From contig JAJTUP010000004.1 of assembly GCA_021399435.1 (NCBI GenBank), positions 1,302,001-1,366,000 on the forward strand: DNA of 64,000 bases, written 5' to 3'. A program made the position numbers and the translations under genes. The notes under the pieces are model-generated. The model did no database searches, was not told the DNA's origin, and saw only the letters and a list, made by a program, of their open reading frames with translations. Positions 46,101-58,083 of this stretch are shown here, in pieces (positions within the stretch are counted from its first letter, which is position 1; every line of letters starts with the position of its first letter). This DNA is from Diaporthe sp. PMI_573. Its lineage: Eukaryota; Ascomycota; Sordariomycetes; Diaporthales; Diaporthaceae.

Positions 46101-49100
46101 AGAAGCGGCTACAGGATGCGGCATGTTCAAGGTTGCCTTGCTCTTTGCCGAACTAGCCTCCTCAGAAACAGGGAGAAGCTCCCGGCGGTCTTCGGCTGCA
46201 AGAGAGGCTGAAGACTCTTCAGAGACGTTGCTGAAGGTGTTTGAGAACATTGACGATCCCGATGCCTACTACGGATTGAACCGTACAGCGTCTCTGTCAA
46301 ATGTATTAGCACGGCTCGAGTTTGAAAAAGACGGCGGGAAGAGCCTGGCGTTTCGCGGATCACAATATGACAGCCATTTGCGCCTGAGAGACTCGGAAGC
46401 AGATCGTGACGGACAGTCTCTTGTCCAGATTCTCAGTGGATTGGGATTGACTGGCCTCTCGCACTCTTTGCTGCAGGTTCAACAACACCATGACGATTCT
46501 GCCTCCCTGGATAGCACTTTCACCACTGCTAGGCGACTGGAGATTTGGAATTTGCCTGCACCTCCAAGCCTTGAGAACCATGCCGCCACATCCTACCGGG
46601 CGTACCAGTCCATCTACAGGACCGTGGAGATGGATCCTGCGCGACTTGCTGTCCAGGATGGGTTGGCAACGACGATGAAGCGTCTCGCCACCAAGGACTT
46701 GAGAGTGTCCGATCTGCGCCAACATCTGGGAACTCTTGCGGCTCTTACCGAATTAGACACTGTTCTTGGTGTTACTGACTTTGCCGAGCTCGAGAAAGTT
46801 TTGGCTGACTTTGAGGCACGGTCAACGTGGATGATGAGCGGAAGGTACGTGACGCTGGCGACCATGAACATCTTGGTACCTTGCTAATACAAAAACAGGT
46901 ACGACGACGTCAGTCAGATTCTGTCTCATCGTGAGACAACCTTCAGTGTCCTCGGCCAGAAGGATGTGCTTCGAAGCACGCTGAACCTCACTTCACCGGA
47001 AGCTCGATTGGTTGAGATTCGGAGCATGCTGCTGTCATCAAGCATTTATCGATTCCACCATTCAAGACAAGAGTCCTTGAACGTATCGACGAAGTTGACA
47101 GACCTTGTTGGCTCAAGTGAAGCAATTGGTCTGAATGTTGATGCTGCTGTCTCGCTGGAGACGGCCAACTCCTTCTGGGACTACGGAGAAATGATTCCGT
47201 CCATCAGACTCCTGCAAGGGCTTCAGGAGAACCCTTCGTCTCTGAAGAAGCAGAGCATCCCTGTCACCCACGCCGACCTGCTTTCCAAGATTGGGTATCA
47301 GGTTTCGGTCGCGAAGCTCGAGACAGCCGACAGCATCCAAAAGCAATACCTTGAACCTGCGCTCAGGGAGCTGAAGGGCAAGAGCTCTGGTAAGGAAGCC
47401 GGACAGGTATTCCACCAGTTTGCAGTGTTTTGTGATGAGCAGCTGCAAGACCCAGACATGCTAGAAGACTTGGGCAGACTTGAGCGTCTAGTTCAGACCA
47501 AAGCGGAAGAGGTGGAGCACTACAAGAAGGAATACAGATCGGCCAAGAATTCCCAGCTCAAGGACCAGTTTGACAGGTACCAGAGGACAGCTGAGAAATA
47601 CCTGCTTCTCGACCAGACCGAGCTCCAGCGCACCCAGAGGACCCGGAACGAATTTGTCAAACTGAGCCTCGAGAACTACCTGCAGTCTCTTTCTGCCTCG
47701 GATGACCACGACAGCGATGCACTCAGGTTCACTGCGCTGTGGCTCGAACGTTCAGAGACAGACGTCGCGAATGCGGCAGTTCATTCACTGCTCCGGAATG
47801 TGCCAACCCGCAAATTCGCCTCCTTGATGAATCAGCTAAGCTCACGTTTACAACTTGACAAGACCCATTTCCAGACATTACTGAGAGATCTGGTCTGCCG
47901 TATATGTTTTGACCACCCATACCACGGCATGTATCAGATCTGGTCAGGAATCAGGACGAACCCGAATGCCGAGGACGAGGTTGCCCAGTTGCGCAAGGCC
48001 GCGGCAACCAAGCTGATGGAAGAGTTCGAACGACAGAAAGGCAGCGTCGCGATTACATGGGACGCCATCAAGAAGGCATGCGGATGCTATCACTACTTGG
48101 CTAAGGAAAAGAGTGATCGGTATAGAAGCGGAGCAAGAATCAAGGTCCAGGACTCACAGTACGGATCTACGCTTTCAAGGTGCCTCGCAAAATATCCCAT
48201 TCCGCCACCAACCATGGAGATCGAGCTGCGTGCGGATAGGAACTACTCAACGGTCCCGGTGATAGAGAGACTGGAACCTACCATGTCGGTTGCATCCGGT
48301 GTCAGTGCTCCAAAGATCATTACAGTTGTTGCCAGCAACGGAGAGAGGTACAAGCAGCTCGTCAAAGGCGGCAATGACGACCTTCGACAAGACGCAATCA
48401 TGGAGCAGGTCTTTGCTGCTGTGTCCTCCCTGCTGAAGCAACACCGAGCGACCAGGCAACGCAACCTCGGCATCAGGACCTACAAAGTGCTGCCTCTCAC
48501 GAATAGGTCTGGACTGATCGAGTTTGTTGCCAACACAATACCCCTACACGACTGGCTGATGCCGGCGCACGAGCGTTACTACCCGAAGGACATGAAGGGT
48601 AATCTTTGTAGGAAAGAGATCTCTAATGTCGCAGGTCGCACCAACGACGTGAGGGTGTCTACCTACCGCAAGGTCGCCGAAAAGTTCCATCCCGTGATGC
48701 GATACTTCTTCATAGAATCGTTCCCGGACCCGGACGACTGGTATATCAAGCGCCTCGCTTATACGCGCACGACGGCTGCCATATCTATCCTCGGGCATGT
48801 CCTCGGGCTTGGAGATCGCCACGGCCATAACATCCTCCTTGATCAGAAGACGGGTGAAGTCGTGCACATTGATCTAGGCGTGGCATTCGAGTCCGGGCGC
48901 ATCCTGCCGGTGCCCGAGGTCGTGCCGTTCCGCATGACGCGAGATGTCGTGGACGGCATGGGCGTGACCAAGACAGACGGGGTGTTCCGCAGGTGCTGCG
49001 AGTTTACTCTCGACGCGCTGAGGGAGGAGACATACTCGATCATGACGATCCTGGACGTCCTGCGGTACGACCCGCTCTACTCGTGGAGCTCGACGCCTAT

Positions 49101-49368
49101 GAGGCTGGCGAAGCTACAGGGGGCGGCGAGACGGGCGGAGGAAGACCAGGACGAGAATGGCGAGGGAGCCGCCGCGGGCGCCGGGGCAGACAGGAAGAAG
49201 AAAACCGTTGTGAACGAGCCGTCTGAGGCAGACCGCGCGCTGGAGGTGGTGAGGAAGAAGTTGACCAAGACCCTGAGCGTCACGGCAACGGTGAACGACC
49301 TCATCAACCAGGCGACTGATGAGAGGAATCTGGCAGTGCTGTACTCGGGGTGGGCGGCGTATGCTTAA
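40164..49368 (+). CDS. TEL1: Tel1 checkpoint kinase (ATM family PI3K-like kinase)
   Basis: Six exons: 40164-40269, 40330-40366, 40419-41807, 41860-42200, 42278-46844, 46899-49368; total 2,969 aa, a normal Tel1 length. The N-terminus carries the TAN-like region, then a long HEAT-repeat solenoid, FAT domain and PI3K-type kinase domain (from IITVVASNGERYKQLVKGG, ~residue 2620). The catalytic loop is GDRHGHN (~2785), the metal-binding loop HIDLGVAFE (~2803), and a FATC domain ends the protein at GWAAYA. DLRQD and FRMTRD also fit. Tel1 is recruited by Mre11-Rad50-Xrs2/Nbs1 to double-strand breaks and telomeres and phosphorylates SQ/TQ sites. The HIDLG form and FATC sequence favour Tel1 over TOR or Mec1. 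Exon 2 is only 37 nt, easily missed by gene finders. A Gly/Ala/Glu insertion lies between kinase core and FATC. Confidence 0.95.
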
Positions 49369-50065
49369 TGGAGGGTGTATAGGTGCATTTTGGGGCTGGG
49401 ATTCGTAGAGATTGTGCATATTAGCTTAGCTCTGGCCATCGTACAACACATATGTATATTGGGCCTCAAAAATAATAATCGAATGGTGCCAATGCCAATC
49501 ATGAGCAGGATTGGAACGATGCAAGAAGAAGGGAGGGAAAAAAGGAAGAAGCCAGGTAAAAGGACATTCGGTACAAGAATGAATGGACTGATTCCGACTG
49601 AACGGCTCACACAACGGTCAGCCGCCCAGGGTGAGTGGGTGACAGCGATGGCATGGATGCAGGACCCTGAATGTGCAACTTGGAGGGACGTCGTTGGCCC
49701 TCAGCGTGTCAGCCGAGCTCTTATGAGTCGCGTGTAAGGCGCGGAGCAAATGTGGGGGGGCTCTTTAACTCCGGTCGACATTCGCGGGCCGGGTCATCTC
49801 ACTCGTCATTGACAGTGGGAATGTGCAGCCGGCCGTCTTCAATCTATTTCGTTGGTTTGTTTAGTTACTCGTTCTCGTTTGTACTTGCAAGCACACATTC
49901 GAAAGATAGAGCGTTCAGTTCCCCCACTTTCCGGTTCCCTTTCCTAGGTTGGATCTCACGACAAGCAAAAAGCAGTCAGCCCGTCAGCCAAGACGTGACA
50001 ATACCCACCAGGATCCGTGCGACAACACCTCGAGTTGTTGCAGCTGGATCCCCCGGGGCCTGGGC
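49369..50065. other. Intergenic region, TEL1 to cullin-4
   Basis: This 697-bp region holds the TEL1 3' end and the cullin-4 promoter and 5' leader. The cullin frame stays open about 117 nt upstream of its first ATG without an earlier ATG. Nothing else seen. Confidence 0.4.
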
Positions 50066-52730
50066 ATGCAGTCACGGCCATCAGGAACCGAGGGCCCCTT
50101 TGACAAGTCACCCGCGGGCAACAACTACCGCCACACCTCGCCCCCGTCCCGACGGCGCCCTCGAGTCGACTCCATCCCCTCCTCCTCGCACCCGCGAACC
50201 GCGCCCGACCCCAAGCGCATCCGCTCCGGGGAGACGTTGCCGACCCCAGCTTTCAGGCCGACCCCGGCTGCCTCGGTTAAGAACATGGCAACGAGCATGA
50301 TGAGCGCAAAGGCCATGGGCAAGAAGCCAGAGGGCGCCCAGGGGTTCCAGCCCTTGTCGGGCGCCAAGAAGATCGTCATCAAGAACCTTAGGACGAGCTC
50401 TAGAACGGCCGCCGACGTCGAGGACTACTACAAGAAGACGTGGGACAACATTGAGACGGCGCTGCGGTCGATCCTGAGGGGGGAGATGCCCCGCGTGCCG
50501 CTGGAGAGGGTCTACCGTGGCGTGGAGGACCTGTGCCTCCGCGGGCAGGGGGACAAGCTGTCCAGCTTGGTCAGGCAACAGTGCGAGAAGCACCTGTCCC
50601 GCGAGGTGCTCAGCCGGATCAGGGAGGGCGGCTTGGTGGTCAGCACCGACGTGCTGCTGCGGGTGAGGACGCAGTGGGCCGTCTTCGACAAGACGCTCAT
50701 CACGGTCCGCTCGACGTTCAGCTACCTCGACCGCTCGTTCCTGCTCAACAACAGGAAGTACCAGTCCATCAACGACCTGCTGCTGTCGCTCTTCCGCAAG
50801 ATGATCTTCAACTCGGCCACTGGGCCCGACGACCCGGACTGCGGGAAGAAGGTGGTCATGGGCATGTGCCAGCTGGTGGAGCACGACCGTCGCGGCAACT
50901 CAGCGGGCGATCCGACGCTCTTGCACGACTCCGTCAGCATGTTGAAGGTTCTTGGGGTGTACGGCAGCAAGTTCGAGAGGGAGTTCCTGCGGCAGTCGGA
51001 GGAGTACTTCACCGACTTTGCCGCTGATCACAGCAATGATGGCCTGAGGTCGTACATCACGGCGTGCGAGAGGCTCCTGAAAAAAGAGGACTACAGGTGC
51101 AACAGGTACAACTTCGACAGCACGACAAAAGTGCTGCTGCTCGAGAAGGCCCACGAAATTCTCATCCAGAACTACAGCGAGGTGCTACTGAACCAAGGCG
51201 ACGTGTCAAGACTACTGGATGACAATGAGATAAGCTCGGTGAAGGCGCTGTACTCGCTGCTGTGTCTATCGAACATCCCGAGAAAGCTCAAGGGGCCGTG
51301 GGAGGAGTACATCCACCAAGCGGGGGCGGGGATAGTGAACGACACAGAGAAGGGCGATGAGATGGTCATTCGACTCCTGGAGTTCCGGCGGTTCATGGAC
51401 ATCATGATTCGCGATGCATTTGGCGGGGACGAGATCTTCACGTACAGTCTTCGAGAGGCCTTTACGGTGTTCATTAACGACAAGAAGATAACATCATCTT
51501 GGGGAACTGGCACCTCAAAGGTCGGCGAGATGATCGCCAAGCACATGGACATGTTGCTGCGGGGTGGGATCAAGGCTCTGCCAAAGTCCCTGATCTCGGA
51601 CAGCAAGGACCGTATAGAGGCGGAGAGGAGCGGCCAGGCCAGCACAGGTGACGAGGATGCCGAGCTGGACCGCCAGCTGGACGCAGCGCTCGAGTTGTTC
51701 CGCTTCATCGAGGGCAAGGACGTCTTTGAGGCTTTCTACAAGAAGGACCTAGCCCGCCGGCTGCTCATGGGCCGGAGCGCCAGCCAGGACGCCGAGCGCA
51801 GCATGCTCACCAAGCTTAAGAGCGAGTGTGGGTCCAGCTTCACCCACAACCTGGAACAAATGTTCAAGGACATGGCGCTGGCAAAGGAGGAGATGGTCAC
51901 CTACAGGGGCTGGGTGGACGCCACCGGCAGGGACCGAAAGGGCGTCGACCTCAGCGTCAGCGTGCTGTCCCAAGCGGCGTGGCCGTCATACCCCGACGTC
52001 AAGATGTTGATACCGGAGGACGTTGCGGCGAAGATCGACCAGTACGACGCCTTCTACAAGAACAAGCACACGGGCCGCAAGCTCTTCTGGAAGCACAACC
52101 TGGCGCACTGCATGGTCAAGGGGTACTTTGCTAAGGGCACCAAGGACCTGGCCGTCAGCGCGATGCAGGCCAGCGTGCTGGTCCTCTTCAACCAGGCGAA
52201 GGACGGTGTGCTGTCGTATGAGCAGATCTCGACGTCGACGGGCCTGATTGGCGGTGAGCTGGAGCGGACGCTGCAGTCGCTGGCGTGCGGGAAAGTCCGC
52301 GTGTTGAGCAAGCACCCAAAAGGTCGGGACGTGACCGCCACGGACACGTTCTCGTTCAACCAGGCCTTCACGCACCCGATGGTGCGCATCAAGATCAACC
52401 AGATCCAGCTGAGAGAGACGGCGGAGGAGAACCAGGAGACGCACAGGCGCGTTGCGGCGGACCGGCAGTTCGAGACGCAGGCGGCCATCGTGCGCGTCAT
52501 GAAGAGCCGCAAGACGGTGCCGCACGCCCAGCTCGTCGCTGAGGTTATCAACCAGACCAAGAGGCGGGGCGCCATGGACCCGGGTGATATCAAGCAGAAC
52601 ATTGAGAAGTGAGTACCGATCTTTACCTTTACAACCGCGTGTCTCCCTTACTAACACTGGCTCGCCTTGCAGGCTCATTGAGAAGGACTACCTTGAGCGG
52701 GAGGGTAATTCCTACACATACTTGGCGTGA
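50066..52730 (+). CDS. CUL4: Cullin-4, scaffold of CRL4 ubiquitin ligases
   Basis: Two exons, 50066-52608 and 52673-52730; 866 aa. A disordered basic N-terminus (~70 residues) precedes the cullin-4 hallmark GAKKIVIKNLR, which in this family lies where the N-terminus contacts DDB1. Cullin repeats follow, then the cullin homology domain (KDVFEAFYKKDLARRLLMGRSAS; DAERSMLTKLKSECG; FKDMALAKE). The neddylation site is Lys813 in IVRVMKSRK. The final exon gives the standard end LIEKDYLEREGNSYTYLA. CRL4 ligases with DDB1 and Rbx1 act in DNA repair, replication licensing and heterochromatin (the DIM complex in Neurospora). The hallmark N-terminal motif rules in cullin-4 against cullin-1 or -3. The start is the first in-frame ATG. 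Confidence 0.93.
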
Positions 52731-53466
52731 GCAATCTGTTGCATGGAGTCGTGGCTGTGCGGCTTCTTGGTCATGGGACCTTGTGTGAACTTGAGAGATG
52801 GATGGAAGGGGTGCATTCTGGCGTATTTGGTCTGCTAGGCGGGGAGCATTCACATACACGCGTGCACATACGAACGCAACACTCGACACAGACATGTGCG
52901 TAGACCTAGAATATTGTACATTGATAAAGGTCAGAACGACCTGTGTCATTGATATGATTCGCAGCGAGAACTTTATGAGGATGAATACTTGTGTTATGAT
53001 CATGCATTGCGAGGGTACTTTGCTCGTAGAGGTGATGCAGACTTACAGCTGCTGTAACTTGCCCCAACGCTGGTTACCTAGGTGCGTGGAATTTCTGTGC
53101 TCGACTAGACTACTTTCTAATCAATCGCCAGACGTAATTACGAACTGTAACTGTATCAAGCTTGAACCTGCAATTTAGATTGGCATGAGAAACCTCAGTC
53201 TTTGTACATGCATACTTAGGTGGGAAAATCCATAACCGTTGGACGACCGAGTCCATAAGACGAGTTCGCCCAGGAAGTTGAAAGTCGCTGTTCTGCAGCG
53301 GGGCGCCTGAATATCCTTGTTAGACCCTGATGGGCCAACTCTTATCAGCAGCCCCGATAAGAACTCGGCTCTCGAACTTTTTTGAATTTCTCGACCGCTC
53401 GTAACTCAGCTTTCTCCCCCCAAACAAACCAATTGTTCGGTCCACACACACACAAATCACCACAAG
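52731..53466. other. Intergenic region, cullin-4 to MRT4
   Basis: This 736-bp region includes the cullin 3' end and the MRT4 promoter. A short CA repeat lies just before the MRT4 ATG, in the likely 5' leader. No other gene seen. Confidence 0.4.
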
Positions 53467-54538
53467 ATGCCCAAGTCAAAGAGAGGAAAGGTGTTCCACC
53501 TCACCCAGGTGAACAAGAAGACGCGGGAGCAGAAGGAGAAGCTGTTCCAGGACATCCGCGACACCGTCCCCAAGTACGAGCGCTGCTTCGTGCTGGGCTT
53601 CGACAACATGCGCAACAACCACCTCAAGGACGTGCGCCACGAGCTCTCGGACTCCAGGTACGGATGAAAGCCTTCCTCCTATCCAGCAGCGAAAGCACGG
53701 CGGTCTCAAAACCCCCGCCAGGCTTCTCCTGCTGTTTGCCCCTTGAACCAAAAGTCAATTGGCCCCAGACCTTCGCCGCACGCTCCCTCCCCCCAGATCG
53801 GGAGGGGAGCGCAATATAGAAGCAGGCCGCTGACTAGAAGGAATCCTTTTCCGCCGCGAAACCAACAGGCTCTTCTTCGGCAAGACAAAACTCATGTCCC
53901 GCGCCCTGGGCAACACCCCCGAGGACGCCACCGCAGACGGCATCCACAAGCTGTCCCCGCACCTGACGGGCAACGTGGCGCTCCTCTTCACGAGCCGCCC
54001 CGCGGCCGAGATAACAACCTACTTCGAGAACTTCTCCCCCGTCGACTTTGCGCGCGCGGGCGCCGTCGCCTCGCGCGACTTTGTCATCCCGGCCGGTGTC
54101 GTGTACGCCACCGGAGGCGCCGTCCCCGCCGAGCACGACGTGCCCCTGGGCCACACCATCGAGCCCGAGCTGAGGCGCCTGAACGTGCCCACGCGCATGG
54201 TCCGGGGTAAGGTCGTGCTGGGTGAGGAGGGTGGTGAGGGGTATACCGTCTGCAAGGAGGGCCAGGTCCTCGACTCGAGGCAGACGAGGCTGTTGAAGCT
54301 TTTTGACCAGTGCCTGAGCGAGTTCAGGGTCAAGATTTCGGCGTGAGTAGCTTCCCCTCTCCTCTATCCCCAACCCAGGCCATCCTCGGTCTTGAATCAA
54401 GGCAGGCGCCTGCTTGTAGTTTGCACGGTTTCGCTGACGAGGGTACCGGGTCATAGCTACTGGGAGTCAGAGAGCGGACTCGTCACCGAGATCGAAGAGG
54501 CCGACGAGAATGCCATGGACGATGATGATGATGAGTAG
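53467..54538 (+). CDS. MRT4: Ribosome assembly factor Mrt4
   Basis: Three exons: 53467-53657, 53869-54342, 54457-54538; 248 aa, close to the yeast protein. The start [18 protein letters not shown] and the L10-type core ([52 protein letters not shown]) place it in the P0-like family, and [20 protein letters not shown] is Mrt4-specific. The protein lacks the long P0 stalk-binding tail and ends in a short acidic DDDDDE stretch. Mrt4 occupies the P0 site on pre-60S particles in nucleolus and nucleus and is exchanged for P0 late in maturation. The first intron is 211 nt, longer than the rest. Convergent with U1-70K. Confidence 0.95.
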
Positions 54539-55391
54539 GTGAGAGCTCTGATGGAAAGGTGCAGACACTAGGGATCGTAGAGGGTCCTCCAGGCCCCTGA
54601 GGCTGTCCGAACGGGGTTGATATACCATTGCATGCTGGGTTTCGCGGCGTTCAGGGAGGCAGGAAAATGGACAGAGAGTATGGCACATGGCAGAGCAAGG
54701 CCTGGGCACAAGACCGAAGAAAAAAGCGAAAATGATATGTATTGTCTTGAAGCTATAGAAGTAAAATGCCCGCAGACTTTCTGTGCCCACCCATGTTCTG
54801 GAGAGCGCCCCGCTACGACATATAACACAGTCTCGCTACTTACGCAAGCGACACGCTTCCACGCGATGCGTTGATTACAGTTTCCTTTTTCTTCCCAAAA
54901 TTGCATTACTAACGCCAAGCTGGCAAGGAGCTCGTGGTCAGTAGGATCCGCAGTCCTTACCTCTGACCTTACCTCGAAAGCAATTCCAGTCTTTCCCCTT
55001 CGCGTGACTGGCAGATACAAGAAATACGTTGTCATCTTACAAGGAGCAATACTACCTGTCCTAGCCCTTGATGTATGGCACCCACCCAATCTTTTGGGTG
55101 GCGCAAATGACGCTATGTCGGCTCCAGGAGATACGTCGGGTGCAGGACACACCTTGATGTATTCTCAGACGGTCCAGGCGAAGTCTTCTAAGCGTAGCCA
55201 GTGTCGGTGGTTCCGGGATGATCCGTTGATTTTTTACCTTGAGACAAGGAGTATGAGGTTGACCAGGATGTGGAAAGACCCTTTTCCGTCGGCTTACCCT
55301 TGTTGTCAAGGAGGCAAGAGAGGTGGAAGACGACAAAAGCGAAATGAGTGGACTCAAGATACCCACCACAAGACGATTGGCTGTCTTGTCA
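54539..55391. other. Shared 3' region of convergent MRT4 and U1-70K genes
   Basis: This 853-bp spacer between stop codons shows no supported coding exon. Long frames on both strands here are continuations of the G+C-rich U1-70K tail in other phases. Confidence 0.4.
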
Positions 55392-56871
55392 TCAGTAGCG
55401 GCGCAGTTTGCGTTCACCTTCGTAGCCTGACCCTCCTTCGTAGGGCCGTTTCCGCGAGTCGTCACGGTCGTAGTCGCGGCCACGATACCCGTCTCGGTCT
55501 CGATCTCCTCGATCTCCTCGGTCTCCGCGGTCTCCGCGGTCTCCACCTCTGTCTCTGTCTCCGCCGTGCCTTTGACCAAGCGGCATGGCGTTGCTCCCGG
55601 AGCTGGACCTATCGCCGCCGCGGAAGGCGCCTCCGCCGCCTCCGCCGTATCCTCTGTCGTCGTCGCGTCGACCGTACCCGCCGCCGCCGCCGCCGCCCCC
55701 GCGGTCTCCGAAGTCTCTACGGTCACGATCGAATCGGCCACCCGGTCCGCTCGGCGCGTTTGGTGGCCCGCCGAAGCCACGGTCACGGCCTCCAAAGCCT
55801 CCACCGCGACGATCGAAACCGCCACGAAAGCCACCTCGGTCTCCTCCTCTGAAACCACCACGACCTCCGCGGAACCCGCCCCCGAACCCGCCGGGACCGG
55901 CCATGGGGCGACTTGGCATGGCTTTAGTATAACCTCGCCCCCCAAGTCCACCGCCGAGGCGACGAGGCTTCCAGCCTGAGACGGTACGGCCGCGCTCGAC
56001 ATCGGTCTTAATACGGCGGCCCTTGATACTGATGCCATCGAGTTGGTCTAGAGCAGCTAAATGTGCGCGCGGCAAAACGCGCTTGTGTCAGTACGACCTT
56101 ACCATTGTCTGCATACCTTCGTGATGAGCGAGATGAATGGGGGAATGGGGACCGAGACGGGCAAGCTTGAGGGCCATGGTCTCGGTGGGGCACTGGTTCG
56201 CCACGTAGGCTCTAGGGTTGGCTTGGGGATATCAATGGCGGTATTACCTCTCATGTCCTTTTCGCGCTCAAACACTATGAAGGCGTAGCCGCGGTGGGGC
56301 TTCTTCTTCTTGTTGCCTTTCTCGTCGGCATGGGTGTCGCGTACGATCCTTATCTATCGTGCGTGTCAGCGATGATGCAAGGCAGATATTATGGGTATAC
56401 AAGGTGTCGGCATACACGCTCAATGGTCCCGACGCGGCCGAACTCTCGCTCGAGATCCTCCTCGTTAGCATCATAGCTGAGTCGCGAGACCATCAGTGTC
56501 TTGAAGGCATCGCCACGAATGTTTGGATCGTTGGCCGGGTTGACTGTATTCTAGGTGTCAGTGCTAAGTACTAAGTAATGCGCACATTGGGTCGGGCAGG
56601 GCATCTAACAGAGTTTTGGGGCCTCGGTGACCAGTCTCTCGACCTCGGCCTTCTGCTCCAGCTTCTTGCGGTCGCGTGCCTGCAGCCAACTCTCCGTAGG
56701 AACAAAACCATCGGCATCCTTGTAAGCCTCGAGGTGAGGCAGAAAATCGGCTACACCTCCAACGGCGGCAGTCTTGCGCTGCTCCGGGGGGAAGTCACAC
56801 GGAGGGACCCATCGCAGAGGAGGCCGAGGCGCAAAGAGGGCCAGGAGGTTGGGAGGGAGCTTGTCGGTCAT
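55392..56871 (-). CDS. SNP1: U1 snRNP 70 kDa protein (U1-70K)
   Basis: Four exons: 56871-56610, 56543-56416, 56353-56248, 56056-55392; 386 aa. The N-terminus [21 protein letters not shown] and [16 protein letters not shown] is the conserved U1-70K segment that contacts the U1 snRNP core. The RRM (~residues 98-180) has RNP2 LMVSRL and RNP1 RGYAFIVF and binds U1 stem-loop [21 protein letters not shown] closes it. The tail is rich in RGG/FGG and GDRGDR repeats instead of the human RS/RD-type tail. The protein helps recognise 5' splice sites in the nucleus. Intron 3 (56247-56057, 191 nt) is about three times longer than the other two and lies inside the RRM coding region. The gene is head-to-head with mL43, 368 bp between starts. 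Confidence 0.95.
55465..55920 (-). repeat. Low-complexity Gly/Arg/Asp coding repeats of U1-70K tail
   Basis: Imperfect short repeats read on the minus strand as GGFRGG-, GGGGG- and GDRGDR-type peptides, with runs of CCG/GCC triplets. Copy number is likely to vary among strains. Confidence 0.7.
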
Positions 56872-57239
56872 TTTCAGTCCTCTTTCAGGTCATTTGCATT
56901 GAGACAAAACCCGGTCAAAATGAAGAACTGCCCCGCTTCGATGAATCAAAGCAGTTGCGCGCCTTGGACTCGAGTGGACAAGTCAAGACGAGCGCAAGCA
57001 ACGGGGAGGGGAAGACAAATAGGGAGGCGGTTGAAAGGAATAGGGCTTTGCGACAGGTTGCCGAGTTCAGAGCTATGCCGTTCCTCGACGGCAACAAGGG
57101 ACAAGGCAGGAACGCGTTCTGAAAAAGCTCGGACCACTACATTACATAAGCAACATTTTCTGGATGCGATTGAACGCATGAGCAAGACGACTGGTTATAC
57201 GACGATGATGTCCGTCCTCAACCCCTTTGACAGACCACC
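56872..57239. promoter_or_regulatory. Divergent promoter between U1-70K and mL43
   Basis: Only 368 bp separate the two start codons, so core promoters and 5' leaders are closely packed. No TATA box is obvious. Confidence 0.5.
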
Positions 57240-57777
57240 ATGACAATAAGACCAGCATTTGAAGCAGTGACGAAGGGCCGAGTGAGTTTTCTCCTCCAGC
57301 ACATACCAGTTCCACGCCGCACAGCGCTAACCAGCACGACAGAATGGCGTCGGCGCCTTCGTGCTGCAATGTAAGAGGATGGATTTCCACTACTGCGACT
57401 GGGCAGGGAGCTCAAGAGGCATGAAGTATGTATTGCCTGCCCATTCTCTTTTATCCGTTCGAATGTTCCTGACTGGCCCCTGCAGCTCCTTCATCAAGTC
57501 GCTCCTCCCGAAGTTCGCCGCCGCACATCCCGAGATCGAGGTCACCGTCTCCCCACGGCCGACCAAGCACCCCGTCGTCAGCGCACACTACATCAATGGC
57601 AACACGCGGGCGGTCTGCGTGAGGAACCTGCACGCGAATCAGATACAGCAGAAGGTCGAGCTACTGCGGGACTCGACGGGCGAGAGAAACAAGAAGTACA
57701 GCAAGCCGGTGAAGAGCATCAACGAGAGTGTCAGAGGCATCTGGTCACCGTATCACGGCAAGGGTCTCACAGTATAG
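57240..57777 (+). CDS. Mitochondrial large-subunit ribosomal protein mL43
   Basis: Three exons: 57240-57281, 57343-57425, 57486-57777; 138 aa. The first exon is only 14 codons (MTIRPAFEAVTKGR). The core has the L51/S25/CI-B8 thioredoxin-like fold: NGVGAFVLQCKRMDFHYCDWAGSS, RGMN, SFIKSLLPKFAAAHPEIEVTV and KHPVVSAHYINGNTR. This is the fungal homologue of yeast MRPL51 (uniform name mL43), a structural protein of the mitochondrial large subunit. The C-terminal Lys/Ser-rich tail ends IWSPYHGKGLTV. Splice phases 0 and 2 join without gaps. It converges with the triosephosphate isomerase gene. Confidence 0.93.
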
Positions 57778-58083
57778 ATGGGCCGGAGCCAGGCCGAATA
57801 GACGGGGAGAACGTGTATTTTACCTGCATGGTGGCCCGAGCACCACATTTCGAGGGACGAACGGTCTTCAAGGAGTGGCATACCGTGTCGATTATATACC
57901 CGGACTAGGTCTTCAAAAGCATCAAGCGCAATCCAACGAGAAACGAGTAATCAGACGGGCGAAGTGGAATGATTTGAACAATTTCATTTGACTACTTTTG
58001 GCTGCCTATCTTGTCCTCAGTGCCCCCATTTCTTCAGGGGACTACTCATCGACTACTCCTCTCCCAGCTCCATGGCAAAAACC
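57778..58083. other. Shared 3' region of convergent mL43 and TPI genes
   Basis: These 306 bp between stop codons hold the two 3' untranslated regions. No other feature seen. Confidence 0.4.

Noticed and set aside
50066..52730. Assignment as cullin-3 or cullin-1
   Set aside because: The N-terminal GAKKIVIKNLR motif is characteristic of cullin-4 and is absent from the other cullins.
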